Shown here piece by piece: positions 53,816-62,783 of a stretch of 64,000 bases of DNA (within the stretch, counting starts at the first letter, position 1; each line of letters opens with the position of its first letter). The position numbers were made by a program, and so were the translations under genes. This DNA comes from Pseudomonas vlassakiae. GTDB taxonomy: Bacteria; Pseudomonadota; Gammaproteobacteria; Pseudomonadales; Pseudomonadaceae. The notes under the pieces were generated by a model, which was given only the letters and a program-made list of their open reading frames with translations, made no database searches and was not told the DNA's origin. Location: NCBI RefSeq assembly GCF_014269035.2, contig NZ_JABWRP020000019.1:29895-93894 (forward strand). Reading direction: 5' to 3'.

Positions 53816-55549
53816 ATGGGTAACCTGTTCGCAAGGCTGGTGCACACCAGCGACCCCGTACTTATGCGCCAGGCCCTGGCTTGGCTGTATGGTTTCGTCC
53901 GCCCCCAGCAACGGGCCATCGGCGTGTTGCTGGGCTTGTCCTTCGGCGCTTCGCTGCTGGCCCTGGTGCAACCGTGGCTGGTCAAGACGCTGATCGATGA
54001 AGGCCTGCTGGCCAAGGATTACCAGACCCTCTGGCACATGGCCGCGATCATGATTGGCGCCGGCCTGCTGGGCACCGTGCTGGCGGGCGTCAACCGCTAC
54101 CTGCACACGCGCCTGTCGGGGCGCATTCTGTTCGCCCTGCGTGATGACCTGTACCGCCATTTGCAGCAGCTGTCGCCAACCTTCTACGGGCGCCGGCGTA
54201 CCGGCGACATCCTCTCGCGGCTCGACGGTGATGTCGCCGAGATCCAGCGTTTTGCCGTTGATTCGCTGTTCTCCGCGGTATCAGCGGTGATCGGCCTGGT
54301 GGGCGCGGTAGCGCTGATGCTGATGCTGTCCTGGCAACTGTCGCTGCTGCTGGCCTTGCTGATCCCGATCGAGGTGCTGTGGCTGCGCTGGATGCGGCGC
54401 AAGGTCGAGCGCGAGGTGCGCAGCCTGCGTGAGCGGTCCGCGGACGTGTCGTCGTTCCTGGTCGAGACCTTGCCGGCGATGAAATTCATCCAGGCGTCCG
54501 GCCAGCAGAACCGCGAGGCCGGGCGTCTGGACCAGTTGGGGCAGGGCTACATGCGCCAGCTGCTCAAGGTGCAGGTCACCGAGTTCTTCACCCAGGCAGT
54601 CCCGGGCACCCTGACCTCGTGGTGCCGCGCCTGCGCGTTCCTGGTCGGTGGCTGGTGGGTGATCCAGGGCACCTGGCAGCTCGGCGCGCTGATCGCGTTT
54701 TCCACCTACATGGGCATGGCGGTGGGGCCGGTGCAGAGCTTGTTGGGCCTGTACGTGGCGGTGCAGCGCATGGCGGTGAGTCTGGGCCGGGTAATGGAGT
54801 TGAAGCAAGAAGCCGTAGCGGTGCGCGAGGCCGACTCGCCCAGGCCCATGCCGCAAGGGCCGGGCGAGCTGCGCCTGGAAGGCGTGTGCTTTGCCCATGA
54901 CGGGCGCCAGGGCGCGGTGCTGGCGCAGGTCGATGCCTGTATTGCCGGTGGCCTGAAAGTCGCCATCAGCGGTGCTTCGGGTGTCGGCAAGTCGACCCTG
55001 ATCGACCTGTTGCAGCGCTTCTACGACCCGGATGCCGGGCGCATCCTGCTCGATGGCGCCGACCTGCGCGAGCTCGACCTGGCCGCCGTGCGCCAGCGCA
55101 TCGCCGTGGTCAGCCAGGACATCGTGCTGTTTCGCGGCACCCTGGCGCAGAACCTGGCCTATGGCGCGCCGCAGGCCAGCCGTGGGGAGCTGGAGCGGGT
55201 GGTGCGACTGGCCCACCTCGACAGCCTGGTGGAAAGCCTGCCGCTGGGCCTGGACGGGCTGCTCGGTGAGCGCGGCCAGCAGCTTTCCGGTGGGCAGAAG
55301 CAGCGTATCGCCATCGCCCGGGCGGTGCTGCAGGCGCCTTCGATCCTGGTGCTCGACGAGGCCACCTCGGCGGTGGATGAAGCCACCGAACGCGAAGTGA
55401 TTGCCGCCATCGACGAACTGTTCGCCGGGCGCACGCGCATCCTCATCAGCCACCGCGCATCGACCCTGGCCGATGCCGACCTGCATCTGCACCTGCAAGG
55501 CGGCCAGTTGCGCGTATTGCCTCGGGAGACGATCCAGCATGGCCGTTGA
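53816..55549 (+). CDS. qhpF: ABC exporter of the amine dehydrogenase gamma subunit, QhpF-like
   Basis: 577-residue half-transporter with a fused six-helix membrane domain (about residues 1-310) and an ATPase domain. Walker A is GASGVGKST, the signature LSGGQKQR, Walker B ILVLDEAT. In Paracoccus, QhpF moves the modified QhpC peptide into the periplasm. Context supports that role: it lies between the activator gene and qhpE, overlapping the latter by 11 bases, in the amine dehydrogenase region. Sequence alone would only say lipid/peptide exporter. Confidence 0.87.
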   Translation: MGNLFARLVHTSDPVLMRQALAWLYGFVRPQQRAIGVLLGLSFGASLLALVQPWLVKTLIDEGLLAKDYQTLWHMAAIMIGAGLLGTVLAGVNRYLHTRLSGRILFALRDDLYRHLQQLSPTFYGRRRTGDILSRLDGDVAEIQRFAVDSLFSAVSAVIGLVGAVALMLMLSWQLSLLLALLIPIEVLWLRWMRRKVEREVRSLRERSADVSSFLVETLPAMKFIQASGQQNREAGRLDQLGQGYMRQLLKVQVTEFFTQAVPGTLTSWCRACAFLVGGWWVIQGTWQLGALIAFSTYMGMAVGPVQSLLGLYVAVQRMAVSLGRVMELKQEAVAVREADSPRPMPQGPGELRLEGVCFAHDGRQGAVLAQVDACIAGGLKVAISGASGVGKSTLIDLLQRFYDPDAGRILLDGADLRELDLAAVRQRIAVVSQDIVLFRGTLAQNLAYGAPQASRGELERVVRLAHLDSLVESLPLGLDGLLGERGQQLSGGQKQRIAIARAVLQAPSILVLDEATSAVDEATEREVIAAIDELFAGRTRILISHRASTLADADLHLHLQGGQLRVLPRETIQHGR

Positions 55550-56210
55550 TGTCCAGGTTGGTGTGATCGACAGCGGTTGTGCACCAACGCAGGCACTGGT
55601 CGCGGCCCGGCGTTTCTGGCTGGACGAGGGCGTGCTCTGCGAGGGCGAGTTGCAACCAGACCGGCTCGGCCATGGCAGCGCCGTGCTGGCCAGCCTGCAA
55701 GCCGAGGCCGGTGCGCTGCCGCTGTTGCTGGCCCAGGTCTTCAGCGAACGCGGCAGCACCAGCGCTTTACAAGTTGCCGCCGCGTTGTTCTGGCTGGCGG
55801 AGCAGGGCGTGACCTTGATCAATCTCAGCCTTGGCTTGCAGCAGGACCGGGCGGTGTTGCGCCAGGCCTGTGCTGAAGTGCAGCGGGCTGGCGTGCTGCT
55901 GTGCGCGTCCAGCCCGGCGCAGGGCAGTACGGTGTACCCGGCGGCGTATCCGGGGGTGATCCGCATCACCGGCGATGCCCGCTGCGCGCCGGGGCAGTGG
56001 TCGTGGCTTGGCAGCGCACAGGCCGACTTCGGTGGCCACGTGGGCGAGCGTGGTCGGGCCGGGGCGAGTCTTGGCTGCGCGGCGGTGAGTGGGCGGATAG
56101 CGACCCTGTTGCAACAGCAGCCCGGGCTGGATCGGCAGCAGGTCCATGCCTGGTTGCAAGCCCACGCCGCATTCAGCGGCCCGGAACGACGAGGTGCAGC
56201 GGATGCCTGA
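55539..56210 (+). CDS. qhpE: Subtilisin-like leader protease QhpE
   Basis: 223-residue cytoplasmic serine protease of the subtilase fold, without signal peptide. The triad is Asp11 (VIDSG), His45 (GHGSAV) and Ser177 (GASLGCAAVSG). The usual oxyanion-hole Asn is not obvious: the equivalent segment reads LLCASSPAQG. QhpE removes the 28-residue leader of the gamma subunit QhpC after cross-linking. ATG at 55539 follows GGGAG. It overlaps qhpF by 11 and qhpG by 8 bases. Confidence 0.86.
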   Translation: MAVDVQVGVIDSGCAPTQALVAARRFWLDEGVLCEGELQPDRLGHGSAVLASLQAEAGALPLLLAQVFSERGSTSALQVAAALFWLAEQGVTLINLSLGLQQDRAVLRQACAEVQRAGVLLCASSPAQGSTVYPAAYPGVIRITGDARCAPGQWSWLGSAQADFGGHVGERGRAGASLGCAAVSGRIATLLQQQPGLDRQQVHAWLQAHAAFSGPERRGAADA

Positions 56211-57528
56211 GCCACGCATTCTGGTGCTGGGCGCCGGGCCGGCCGGCGCCGCCACCGCGCTGGGTCTGCGCCGGCTGGGCTACCCGGTAACGGTGGTCTC
56301 CGACTGGCGCCGTTTCGCTGCCGTGGAAGGGGTTTCGCAACGCGTGTTGGAAGGGTTGCGCCATGCCGGCCTGGGCGGCGCCTTGGCCGAGGCGGCGGTA
56401 CCGGCGACACGCCAGGTGCGCTGGAATGGCCAGCATCTGCAACTCAATCAGGAATACCTGCTCGACCGCCAGCGCTTTGATCGTGCGCTGCGTGATGACT
56501 TGCTGTGCGCCGGGGGGACGGTGGTGCAAGGGCGTGTGCGGGATGTTGCGCGCGCAGCGGGCTATCAGATTCGGCTGGATGACGGGCAGGTGCTGCAGGG
56601 TGATTTTCTGGTCGAAGCCCGCGGCCGCCAGGCACCGTTGGCGGCCGACCGTATGCGCGGGCCGGAGACGGTCAGCCTGCTCAATCTTTGGCAGTCGGAG
56701 CCTGGCGATCCTGCTTCGGCGGTGGAAAGCCTGGACGATGGCTGGGCTTGGATGGCCCGGCTGGCCGACGGGCGATGCTACTGGCAGGTGACCTTGGATG
56801 CCGGGGGGCTGCCGGGCAAGGCGGCGCTGCCAGACTATTGCGCCGCACGCCGTCGTGCGTCGGCACTGGTGGCTGAACTGTTCGATGCGCGTGCGCTGGA
56901 GCCTGCGCAGGTTCACGCTCGCAGCAGTACGGCGATTCTCGCGGGCGACTGCGTGGGCGATGACTGGCTGCGGGTGGGCGATGCGGCGATGGCGGTTGAC
57001 CCATTGTCGGGGAACGGGATATTCCAGTCGCTGTCGTCGGCATTGCAGGCGCCGGTGGTGATCAATACCTTGTTGCGCCGGCCTGAACGGGCCGCACTGG
57101 CGAAGCAGTTTCATCAGCAGCGGATCGAGCAGCTGTTCATGCGTTTTGCCCGCATTGGGCGGGATTTCTATGGGCAGGAGCTTGAACGTGCCGGGCAGCC
57201 ATTCTGGGAACGCCGGCGAGGCTGGCCGGATGCGCAGCCGTTGCATCTGGCGGCGGACTGGGCGGCGGTGCAGGTGGCGCGGCGGCCGGTGTTGCGGGAT
57301 GGGCTGGTGGACGAGGCTGAGGTGGTGGTGACGGCGGATCAGCCTTTGGGGATCTGGCATTTGCAGGGGATCGAGTTGGCGCCGGTAGTCCGTGAGTTGC
57401 TGGCTGGTCGATCACCCGCGGCAGCCATGAGCAGCCTGCCAGCAGCGCATAAGAGGATGTTGATGCGCTGGCTGGCAGACCAGGGTGCAGCTCAGAGCTT
57501 GATCAGCACCGACTTCAATTCGGTGTAG
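56203..57528 (+). CDS. qhpG: FAD-dependent peptidyl-tryptophan hydroxylase QhpG
   Basis: 441-residue flavoprotein monooxygenase. The N-terminal FAD motif is ILVLGAGPAGAATALGLRRLG, with a second flavin segment WLRVGDAAMAVDPLSGNGIFQSL. In Paracoccus QhpG dihydroxylates the tryptophan of the gamma subunit that becomes part of cysteine tryptophylquinone. ATG at 56203 has GAGG upstream and overlaps qhpE by 8 bases. Its last 37 bases overlap the end of the convergent aldehyde dehydrogenase gene. Confidence 0.88.
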   Translation: MPEPRILVLGAGPAGAATALGLRRLGYPVTVVSDWRRFAAVEGVSQRVLEGLRHAGLGGALAEAAVPATRQVRWNGQHLQLNQEYLLDRQRFDRALRDDLLCAGGTVVQGRVRDVARAAGYQIRLDDGQVLQGDFLVEARGRQAPLAADRMRGPETVSLLNLWQSEPGDPASAVESLDDGWAWMARLADGRCYWQVTLDAGGLPGKAALPDYCAARRRASALVAELFDARALEPAQVHARSSTAILAGDCVGDDWLRVGDAAMAVDPLSGNGIFQSLSSALQAPVVINTLLRRPERAALAKQFHQQRIEQLFMRFARIGRDFYGQELERAGQPFWERRRGWPDAQPLHLAADWAAVQVARRPVLRDGLVDEAEVVVTADQPLGIWHLQGIELAPVVRELLAGRSPAAAMSSLPAAHKRMLMRWLADQGAAQSLISTDFNSV

Positions 57529-58985
57529 TGCTCGATGGCCGCTGCGCCCATCTCACGGCCGACACCGGACATCTTGTAGCCGCCAAACGGCAGCGCCGGG
57601 TCCAGCGCGCTGTGGCAGTTGACCCACACCGACCCCGACTTGATCCGCGGAATCATCCGGTGCACCGCCGCCAGGTCGTTCGACCAGATGCTCGCGCCCA
57701 GCCCGTAAGGGTTGTCGTTGGCCATGCCGATCACTTCGTCGATGTCGTCGAACGGCATCGCCACCAGCACCGGGCCGAAGATCTCTTCCTGTACCAGGCG
57801 ATGGCGCTGGTCGACGTCGACGATCACCGTCGGCTTGACGAAGTAGCCCGGGCCAAAACCTTCACCGCCACAGGCAATGGTCGCGCCGAGTTCGCGGCCC
57901 AGCTCGATGTAGCCGGTCACCCGGTCCTGCTGCTTGGCCGAGATCAGCGGGCCCATCTGCACCGCCGGATCCAGGCCGCTGCCGAGCTTCATGCCGTTGG
58001 CGATGCCGGCGATGTCGGCCACCACGTTGTCGAAGTGCTTGCGGTGCACATACAGGCGCGAGCCTGCGCAGCACACCTGGCCCTGGTTGAAGAAGATCGC
58101 CGTGGCGGCGCCGGCAGCGGCCTCCTGCAGGTTGGCGTCGGGCATGACGATGGTTGGCGACTTGCCGCCGAGCTCCAGGGTGACGCGGGTCATGTTGTCC
58201 ATGGCCGCCTTGCCGATCAGCTTGCCCACTTCGGTGGAGCCGGTGAAGGTCAGCTTGTCCACGCTCGGGTGGCGGCTCAGTGCGGCGCCCGCGTTGAGGC
58301 CGGTGCCGGTGATCACGTTGAACACCCCGGCCGGGTAGCCGGCCTCATCCACCAGTTCGGCCAGCTTCAGTGCAGTCAGCGGGGTTTCGTCGGCCGGCTT
58401 GAGCACCACGGTGCAACCGCTGGCCAGGGCCGGGCCGAGTTTCCAGCAGGCCAGCAGCAGCGGGAAGTTCCAGGCAACGATGGCGCCGACCACGCCCACG
58501 GCTTCGCGGCGCACGAAACCATGGAACTGGTCGTTGGGCATCAACGGCATGGACACATCGACGGTGCTCCCCTCGATCTTGGTGGCCCAGCCGGCCATGT
58601 AGCGCAGGAAGTCGATGGCCAGCTGCACGTCCATGACTTTGGCCACGGCGGCGCTCTTGCCGTTGTTCAGGCACTCCAGCTCGGCCAGCTGCTGCGCGTC
58701 ACGCTCCATCAGGTCGGCCAGGCGCCACAGCAGGTTCTGCCGCTCGCGTGGGCGCACACGGCTCCAAGGCGAGTCATCGAAGGCCTGGCGCGCGGCGCGC
58801 ACGGCGCGGTCGACGTCTTCCTGCTCGGCGGCGGGCACTTCACCAAGGATTTCGCCGGTGGCCGGGTTGCGGAACGACAGCGTGCGACCACTGGCGGCGT
58901 CCTGCCAGTCGGCACCGATGCGCATCTTCAGCTTGCGTTCGAGGAAGGCGCGGGTAGCGGGCAGGATGGGCAGTTCGGAAAGCAT
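57492..58985 (-). CDS. Aldehyde dehydrogenase (phenylacetaldehyde/amine-derived aldehydes)
   Basis: 497-residue NAD(P)-dependent aldehyde dehydrogenase. The active site is GQVCCAGSR (nucleophilic Cys) and LELGGKSP (general-base Glu), with cofactor-binding segments IVAWNFPLLLACWKLGPAL and GSTEVGK. Close in type to phenylacetaldehyde dehydrogenases. It should oxidise the aldehyde formed by the neighbouring quinohemoprotein amine dehydrogenase. ATG at 58985 is preferred to upstream starts. A near-perfect sigma-54 promoter lies 41 bases upstream, with activator sites shared with qhpA. Confidence 0.93.
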   Translation of the reverse strand: MLSELPILPATRAFLERKLKMRIGADWQDAASGRTLSFRNPATGEILGEVPAAEQEDVDRAVRAARQAFDDSPWSRVRPRERQNLLWRLADLMERDAQQLAELECLNNGKSAAVAKVMDVQLAIDFLRYMAGWATKIEGSTVDVSMPLMPNDQFHGFVRREAVGVVGAIVAWNFPLLLACWKLGPALASGCTVVLKPADETPLTALKLAELVDEAGYPAGVFNVITGTGLNAGAALSRHPSVDKLTFTGSTEVGKLIGKAAMDNMTRVTLELGGKSPTIVMPDANLQEAAAGAATAIFFNQGQVCCAGSRLYVHRKHFDNVVADIAGIANGMKLGSGLDPAVQMGPLISAKQQDRVTGYIELGRELGATIACGGEGFGPGYFVKPTVIVDVDQRHRLVQEEIFGPVLVAMPFDDIDEVIGMANDNPYGLGASIWSNDLAAVHRMIPRIKSGSVWVNCHSALDPALPFGGYKMSGVGREMGAAAIEHYTELKSVLIKL

Positions 58986-59025
58986 GGGGCTGTGCCTCTT
59001 GTCATTGGGTGTGGCCGGTACTGGC

Positions 59026-59042
59026 GCAAGGCGCGTGCCAAA
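59026..59042 (-). promoter_or_regulatory. Sigma-54 promoter of the aldehyde dehydrogenase gene
   Basis: On the minus strand TTTGGCACGCGCCTTGC gives TTGGCACG-N4-TTGC, an ideal sigma-54 promoter, about 41 bases before the aldehyde dehydrogenase start. Confidence 0.88.
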
Positions 59043-59126
59043 CCGGTGCAATGGGCGCAAGGTGTTGAACTGTCTGGGTTTTGCTTTTGTGCAAGGCCAA
59101 CCTTGCAGGCGCGCGCTGTTGCACAT

Positions 59127-59187
59127 TGAGACGCTGTGAGACGGTGTTGAAACAGTGGCTGCGCAGGCCCTGTCTCAGGATGAAACA
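59127..59187. promoter_or_regulatory. Repeated TGAGAC/TGAAAC sites between divergent sigma-54 promoters
   Basis: TGAGAC occurs at 59127 and 59137 and TGAAAC at 59148, 10-11 bases apart. An inverted pair TGTCTCAGGATGAAACA follows at 59171-59187. Lying 85-160 bases from both sigma-54 promoters, they look like binding sites of the AcoR-like activator encoded at 51901. Confidence 0.6.
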
Positions 59188-59285
59188 CCCTGTCGCGAAA
59201 TGGCACGCTCCAGCGCCCCCGGCAACCGTTCAACACCCCTGAAGAAAACGGCTAAGGACCTGAAATACAAAGCCTTTGCAGCACT

Positions 59286-59301
59286 TGGCACAGTTTCTGT
59301 A
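59286..59301 (+). promoter_or_regulatory. Probable sigma-54 promoter of qhpADCB
   Basis: TGGCACAGTTTCTGTA has a perfect -24 half and correct spacing but a weaker -12 (CTGT in place of TTGC). It lies 76 bases before the qhpA start codon. Confidence 0.6.
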
Positions 59302-59377
59302 TCGCAACCGTCACAAGCACACCTGCTGTACCAAAGCGTGTGAAAACCATAAGAACAACAACCGTGGAGGTCTGACC

Positions 59378-60946
59378 TTGAAGACGACTCGACTCCGGCG
59401 GCATGCGGGCAAACTGGCGCTGGCCGCCGCCGCACTGCTGGGCACCCAGGCCGTGGTGGCGGCCGGGCAGGGCCCGAGCCTGTTGCAGAACACGTGCATG
59501 GGGTGCCACATCCCCGAGGGCAACGATACCTACAGCCGCATCAGCCATCAGCGCAAGACGCCGGAAGGCTGGCTGATGAGCATTGCCCGCATGCAGGTGA
59601 TGCACGGCGTGCAGATCAGCGACGACGATCGTCGCACCCTGGTCAAGTACCTGGCCGACAAGCAGGGCCTGGCGCCGAGCGAGACCGATGGCGTGCGCTA
59701 CGCCATGGAGCGCCGGCTCAACACCGTCGAGCACTTCGATACCCAGCTCAGTGAAACCTGCGGGCGCTGCCACTCCGGTGCCCGTGTCGCGCTGCAGCGG
59801 CGCCCGGCGCAGGAATGGGAGCACCTGGTCAACTTCCACCTTGGCCAATGGCCGTCCCTCGAATACCAGGCCCAGGCGCGTGACCGCGACTGGCTGGAGA
59901 TCGCCCTCAAGCAAGTGGTGCCGGACCTCGCCAAGCGCTTCCCGCTGGAGAGCCCGGCCTGGGCTGAATGGCAGAAGGCCAGGCCGGCCGCCGACGCGCT
60001 GGCGGGGCAGTGGGCGTTCAGCGGCCACATGCTGGCCAAGGGCGATGTGCGTGGGGTGATGACGGTGGTTGCCGACCAGGGCGATACCTTCAAGGTCGAG
60101 GTCAAAGGCAGCTACGCCGACGGCACGCCGTTCAATGGCAGTGGCACGGCGCTGCTCTACAACGGTTATGAATGGCGCGGCAACGTCAAGGTGGGCGACA
60201 GCAACCTGCGCCAGGTGTTCGCGGCGCTGGACGGCGAAATGAAAGGCCGCATGTTCGAGGCCGATCACGACGAGCGTGGCCTGGACTTCATCGCCGCCAA
60301 AGAGGGCAAGGCGCGCCTGCTGGCGGTTCAGCCTGCGTTCATCAAGGCCGGTGGCGAGAGCGAGATCACCCTGGTCGGCACCGGCCTGGCCGGCAAGCCC
60401 GACCTGGGGGGCGGGGTCGAGGTGAGCGAGGTGCTGGAACAGACCCCGACCCTGGTGCGTGTGAAGGCCCGCGCTGCGGCCGATGCCAAGCCCGGCCAGC
60501 GCGACGTGGGCGTGGGTGAACTCAAGGGCGCCAAGCTGGCGGTCTATGACAAGGTCGAGGAAGTGAAGGTGGTGCCGGCATTCTCCATCGCCCGTATCGG
60601 CGAGAACGGTGCCTCGGTGCCCAAGGTCCAGGGCCGTTTCGAAGCCGAAGCCTGGGGCAAGGATGGCAGTGGCCAGCCGCTGCGCATTGGCTACCTGCCG
60701 GCCAGCTGGAAGGTCGAGCCATTCAACGAGCGTGCGGTCGAGGACGAAGACGTCAGGTTCGCCGGGCAGATGCAGGCCGACGGTGTGTTCGTGCCAGGCG
60801 GTGCCGGGCCGAATCCGGCGCGCAAGATGATGACCAACAACGCCGGCAACCTGAAGGTCATCGCCACCTTGGCAGACGGTGGCCAGCGTGGTGAAGGCCA
60901 CATGATCGTCACCGTTCAGCGTTGGAACAACCCGCCGCTGCCGTAA
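59378..60946 (+). CDS. qhpA: Quinohemoprotein amine dehydrogenase alpha subunit (diheme)
   Basis: 522-residue periplasmic subunit carrying the two c-type hemes that take electrons from the quinone cofactor. Heme sites are CMGCH (residues 40-44) and CGRCH (128-132). Beta-rich domains II-IV follow (SEITLVGTGLAGKPDLGGGVEV and others). A signal peptide precedes (KLALAAAALLGTQAVVAAG). The start is TTG at 59378, seven bases after a strong GGAGG; no ATG gives a proper signal peptide. First gene of qhpADCB, with qhpD 49 bases downstream. Confidence 0.94.
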   Translation: MKTTRLRRHAGKLALAAAALLGTQAVVAAGQGPSLLQNTCMGCHIPEGNDTYSRISHQRKTPEGWLMSIARMQVMHGVQISDDDRRTLVKYLADKQGLAPSETDGVRYAMERRLNTVEHFDTQLSETCGRCHSGARVALQRRPAQEWEHLVNFHLGQWPSLEYQAQARDRDWLEIALKQVVPDLAKRFPLESPAWAEWQKARPAADALAGQWAFSGHMLAKGDVRGVMTVVADQGDTFKVEVKGSYADGTPFNGSGTALLYNGYEWRGNVKVGDSNLRQVFAALDGEMKGRMFEADHDERGLDFIAAKEGKARLLAVQPAFIKAGGESEITLVGTGLAGKPDLGGGVEVSEVLEQTPTLVRVKARAAADAKPGQRDVGVGELKGAKLAVYDKVEEVKVVPAFSIARIGENGASVPKVQGRFEAEAWGKDGSGQPLRIGYLPASWKVEPFNERAVEDEDVRFAGQMQADGVFVPGGAGPNPARKMMTNNAGNLKVIATLADGGQRGEGHMIVTVQRWNNPPLP

Positions 60947-60995
60947 GGGCAGGGTGTAACGGTTTTGCCAACGGATCGATTATCGGGAGGTCGCC

Positions 60996-62426
60996 ATGGG
61001 CGCGCTACTGAACCTGGTCGAACGCAACCTGCACGAAGTGCAGGTCGATGCCGACCGCATGCTGTTCCATATCCCCAGCAGTTCGCTGTTCACCGCCGAC
61101 GCGGTGACCGGCAGCATCATCGACACCCTGCGTCAGCAAGGCTGCTCGGCCGAGGCGCTGATGCAGCGCCTTGGCCAGCAGTTTGCAAGCGACGATATCC
61201 AGGACACCCTGCGCGAGCTGATCGCGCTGGAGCTGGTCAGCGACGGCTCGCCGCTGACCCCGGAAATCGCCCTCAAGCAGGTCGAGCGCACGGCACTGAA
61301 CACCGTGGTGCTCAACGTCAACACGGGCTGCAACCTCAGCTGCACCTACTGCTACAAGGAAGACCTGGACAAACCGTCCGCCGGCAAGAAGATGAGCACC
61401 GCCACCGCCGAAGCCTCGGTGGAGATGCTGCTCAAGGAATCACCCGACGAAGCGCGCTACAGCGTGGTGTTCTTCGGCGGCGAGCCGCTGTCCAACCGGC
61501 CGCTGATCGAGCACATGGTCGCCTACTGCGAGCGGCGCTTCGCCGCAGCCGGCAAGCAGGTGGAGTTCATCATGACCACCAACGCGACCCTGCTCACCGA
61601 AGAAATCATCGACTGGCTCGACGCTCACCGCTTCGGCCTGTCGATCAGCATCGACGGCCCGAAGACCGTGCACGACCGCAACCGCATCACCGTGGGCGGG
61701 CAGGGCACCTATGACGTGGTGCGGCGCAAGGCCGACCTGCTGCTGTCGCGCTACCGCAGCCGCCCGGTGGGCGCGCGGGTCACCCTGACCCGTGGCATCA
61801 CCGATGTCGAGACCATCTGGAACCACCTGTTCAACGAAATGGGCTTTGCCGAAGTCGGCTTTGCCCCGGTCACCTCCGGCGACATGGCCGACTTCAACCT
61901 CACCGGTGAAGAGCTGGTGCAGGTGTTCGCCAACATGAAGGCGCTGGGCCGCAAGTACCTGGAAGCGGCGCTGGAGCACCGCAACATCGGCTTCTCCAAC
62001 CTGCACCAGCTGATCACCGACATCCACGAAGGCCACAAGAAGGCCCTGCCGTGCGGTGCCGGGCTGAAGATGCTGGCCGTGGACCACGAGGGCGAGCTGA
62101 ACCTGTGTCACCGCTTCACCGGCTCCAGCCTGCCGACCTTTGGCAACGTCCACCAGGGCGTGAAGCAGGCGCAGCTCAACGACTTCCTGTCGCAGCGCCT
62201 GGACCGCAGCAACACCGGCTGTGACAGCTGCCGCATCCGCAACCTGTGCTCCGGCGGCTGCTACCACGAGAGCTATGCCCGTTACGGCGACCCGCAGCAC
62301 CCGACCTACCACTACTGCGAGCTGATGCGCGACTGGGTCGACTTCGGCATCGAAGTCTACAGCCGCATCATGGCCGCCAACCCGGCCTTCATCGACCGCT
62401 ACATCACCCCGCGGAAGGCGCACTGA
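60996..62426 (+). CDS. qhpD: Radical SAM thioether-forming enzyme QhpD
   Basis: 476-residue radical SAM/SPASM enzyme that makes the three Cys-to-Glu/Asp thioether bridges in the gamma subunit. The radical SAM cluster is CNLSCTYC (Cys112, 116, 119). The C-terminal SPASM cysteines are seen in PCGAGLKML, LNLCHRF, and CDSCRIRNLCSGGCYHES. An N-terminal peptide-recognition-like region precedes. ATG at 60996 follows GGGAGG. It lies directly before its substrate gene qhpC (1-base gap). Confidence 0.95.
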   Translation: MGALLNLVERNLHEVQVDADRMLFHIPSSSLFTADAVTGSIIDTLRQQGCSAEALMQRLGQQFASDDIQDTLRELIALELVSDGSPLTPEIALKQVERTALNTVVLNVNTGCNLSCTYCYKEDLDKPSAGKKMSTATAEASVEMLLKESPDEARYSVVFFGGEPLSNRPLIEHMVAYCERRFAAAGKQVEFIMTTNATLLTEEIIDWLDAHRFGLSISIDGPKTVHDRNRITVGGQGTYDVVRRKADLLLSRYRSRPVGARVTLTRGITDVETIWNHLFNEMGFAEVGFAPVTSGDMADFNLTGEELVQVFANMKALGRKYLEAALEHRNIGFSNLHQLITDIHEGHKKALPCGAGLKMLAVDHEGELNLCHRFTGSSLPTFGNVHQGVKQAQLNDFLSQRLDRSNTGCDSCRIRNLCSGGCYHESYARYGDPQHPTYHYCELMRDWVDFGIEVYSRIMAANPAFIDRYITPRKAH

Positions 62427-62427
62427 C

Positions 62428-62751
62428 ATGAAGCACTTGAAGCCCCTGAACAACAAGGCGCGCATCCTCGAGCAGGCCGCCGCCGAAGACCGCGTCGAAG
62501 AGGTCATGGCCATGAGCGCGGTCGCCGGTTGCACCGCCACCACCGACCCGGGTTGGGAAGTGGACGCCTTTGGCGGCGTCAGTTCGCTGTGCCAGCCGAT
62601 GGAGGCCGACCTGTACGGGTGCTCCGATCCTTGCTGGTGGCCGGCCCAGGTGCCGGACATGATGAGCACCTACCAGGACTGGAATGCCCAGGCGAACAAC
62701 TCCCAGGAAGACTGGCGCAACCTCGGCACCGTGTTCCCTAAAGACAAGTGA
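62428..62751 (+). CDS. qhpC: Quinohemoprotein amine dehydrogenase gamma subunit (CTQ precursor)
   Basis: 107-residue precursor of the catalytic subunit: a 28-residue leader (ending EEVMA) plus a mature part. All modified residues match the known structure when Met29 is counted as mature residue 1: thioether pairs Cys7-Glu16, Cys27-Asp33 and Cys41-Asp49, and Cys37-Trp43 for cysteine tryptophylquinone. The leader is removed by QhpE, cross-links made by QhpD, tryptophan hydroxylated by QhpG and export by QhpF, all encoded in this window. Confidence 0.96.
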   Translation: MKHLKPLNNKARILEQAAAEDRVEEVMAMSAVAGCTATTDPGWEVDAFGGVSSLCQPMEADLYGCSDPCWWPAQVPDMMSTYQDWNAQANNSQEDWRNLGTVFPKDK

Positions 62752-62783
62752 CCGGCCCGACAAGAATGACAAGGGGAAACCGC

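Noticed and set aside
59195..59210. TGGCACGCTCCAGCGC as a sigma-54 promoter for qhpA
   Set aside because: The -24 part fits, but the GC of the -12 part is one base out of register and it is far from the gene; the site at 59286 fits better in position.
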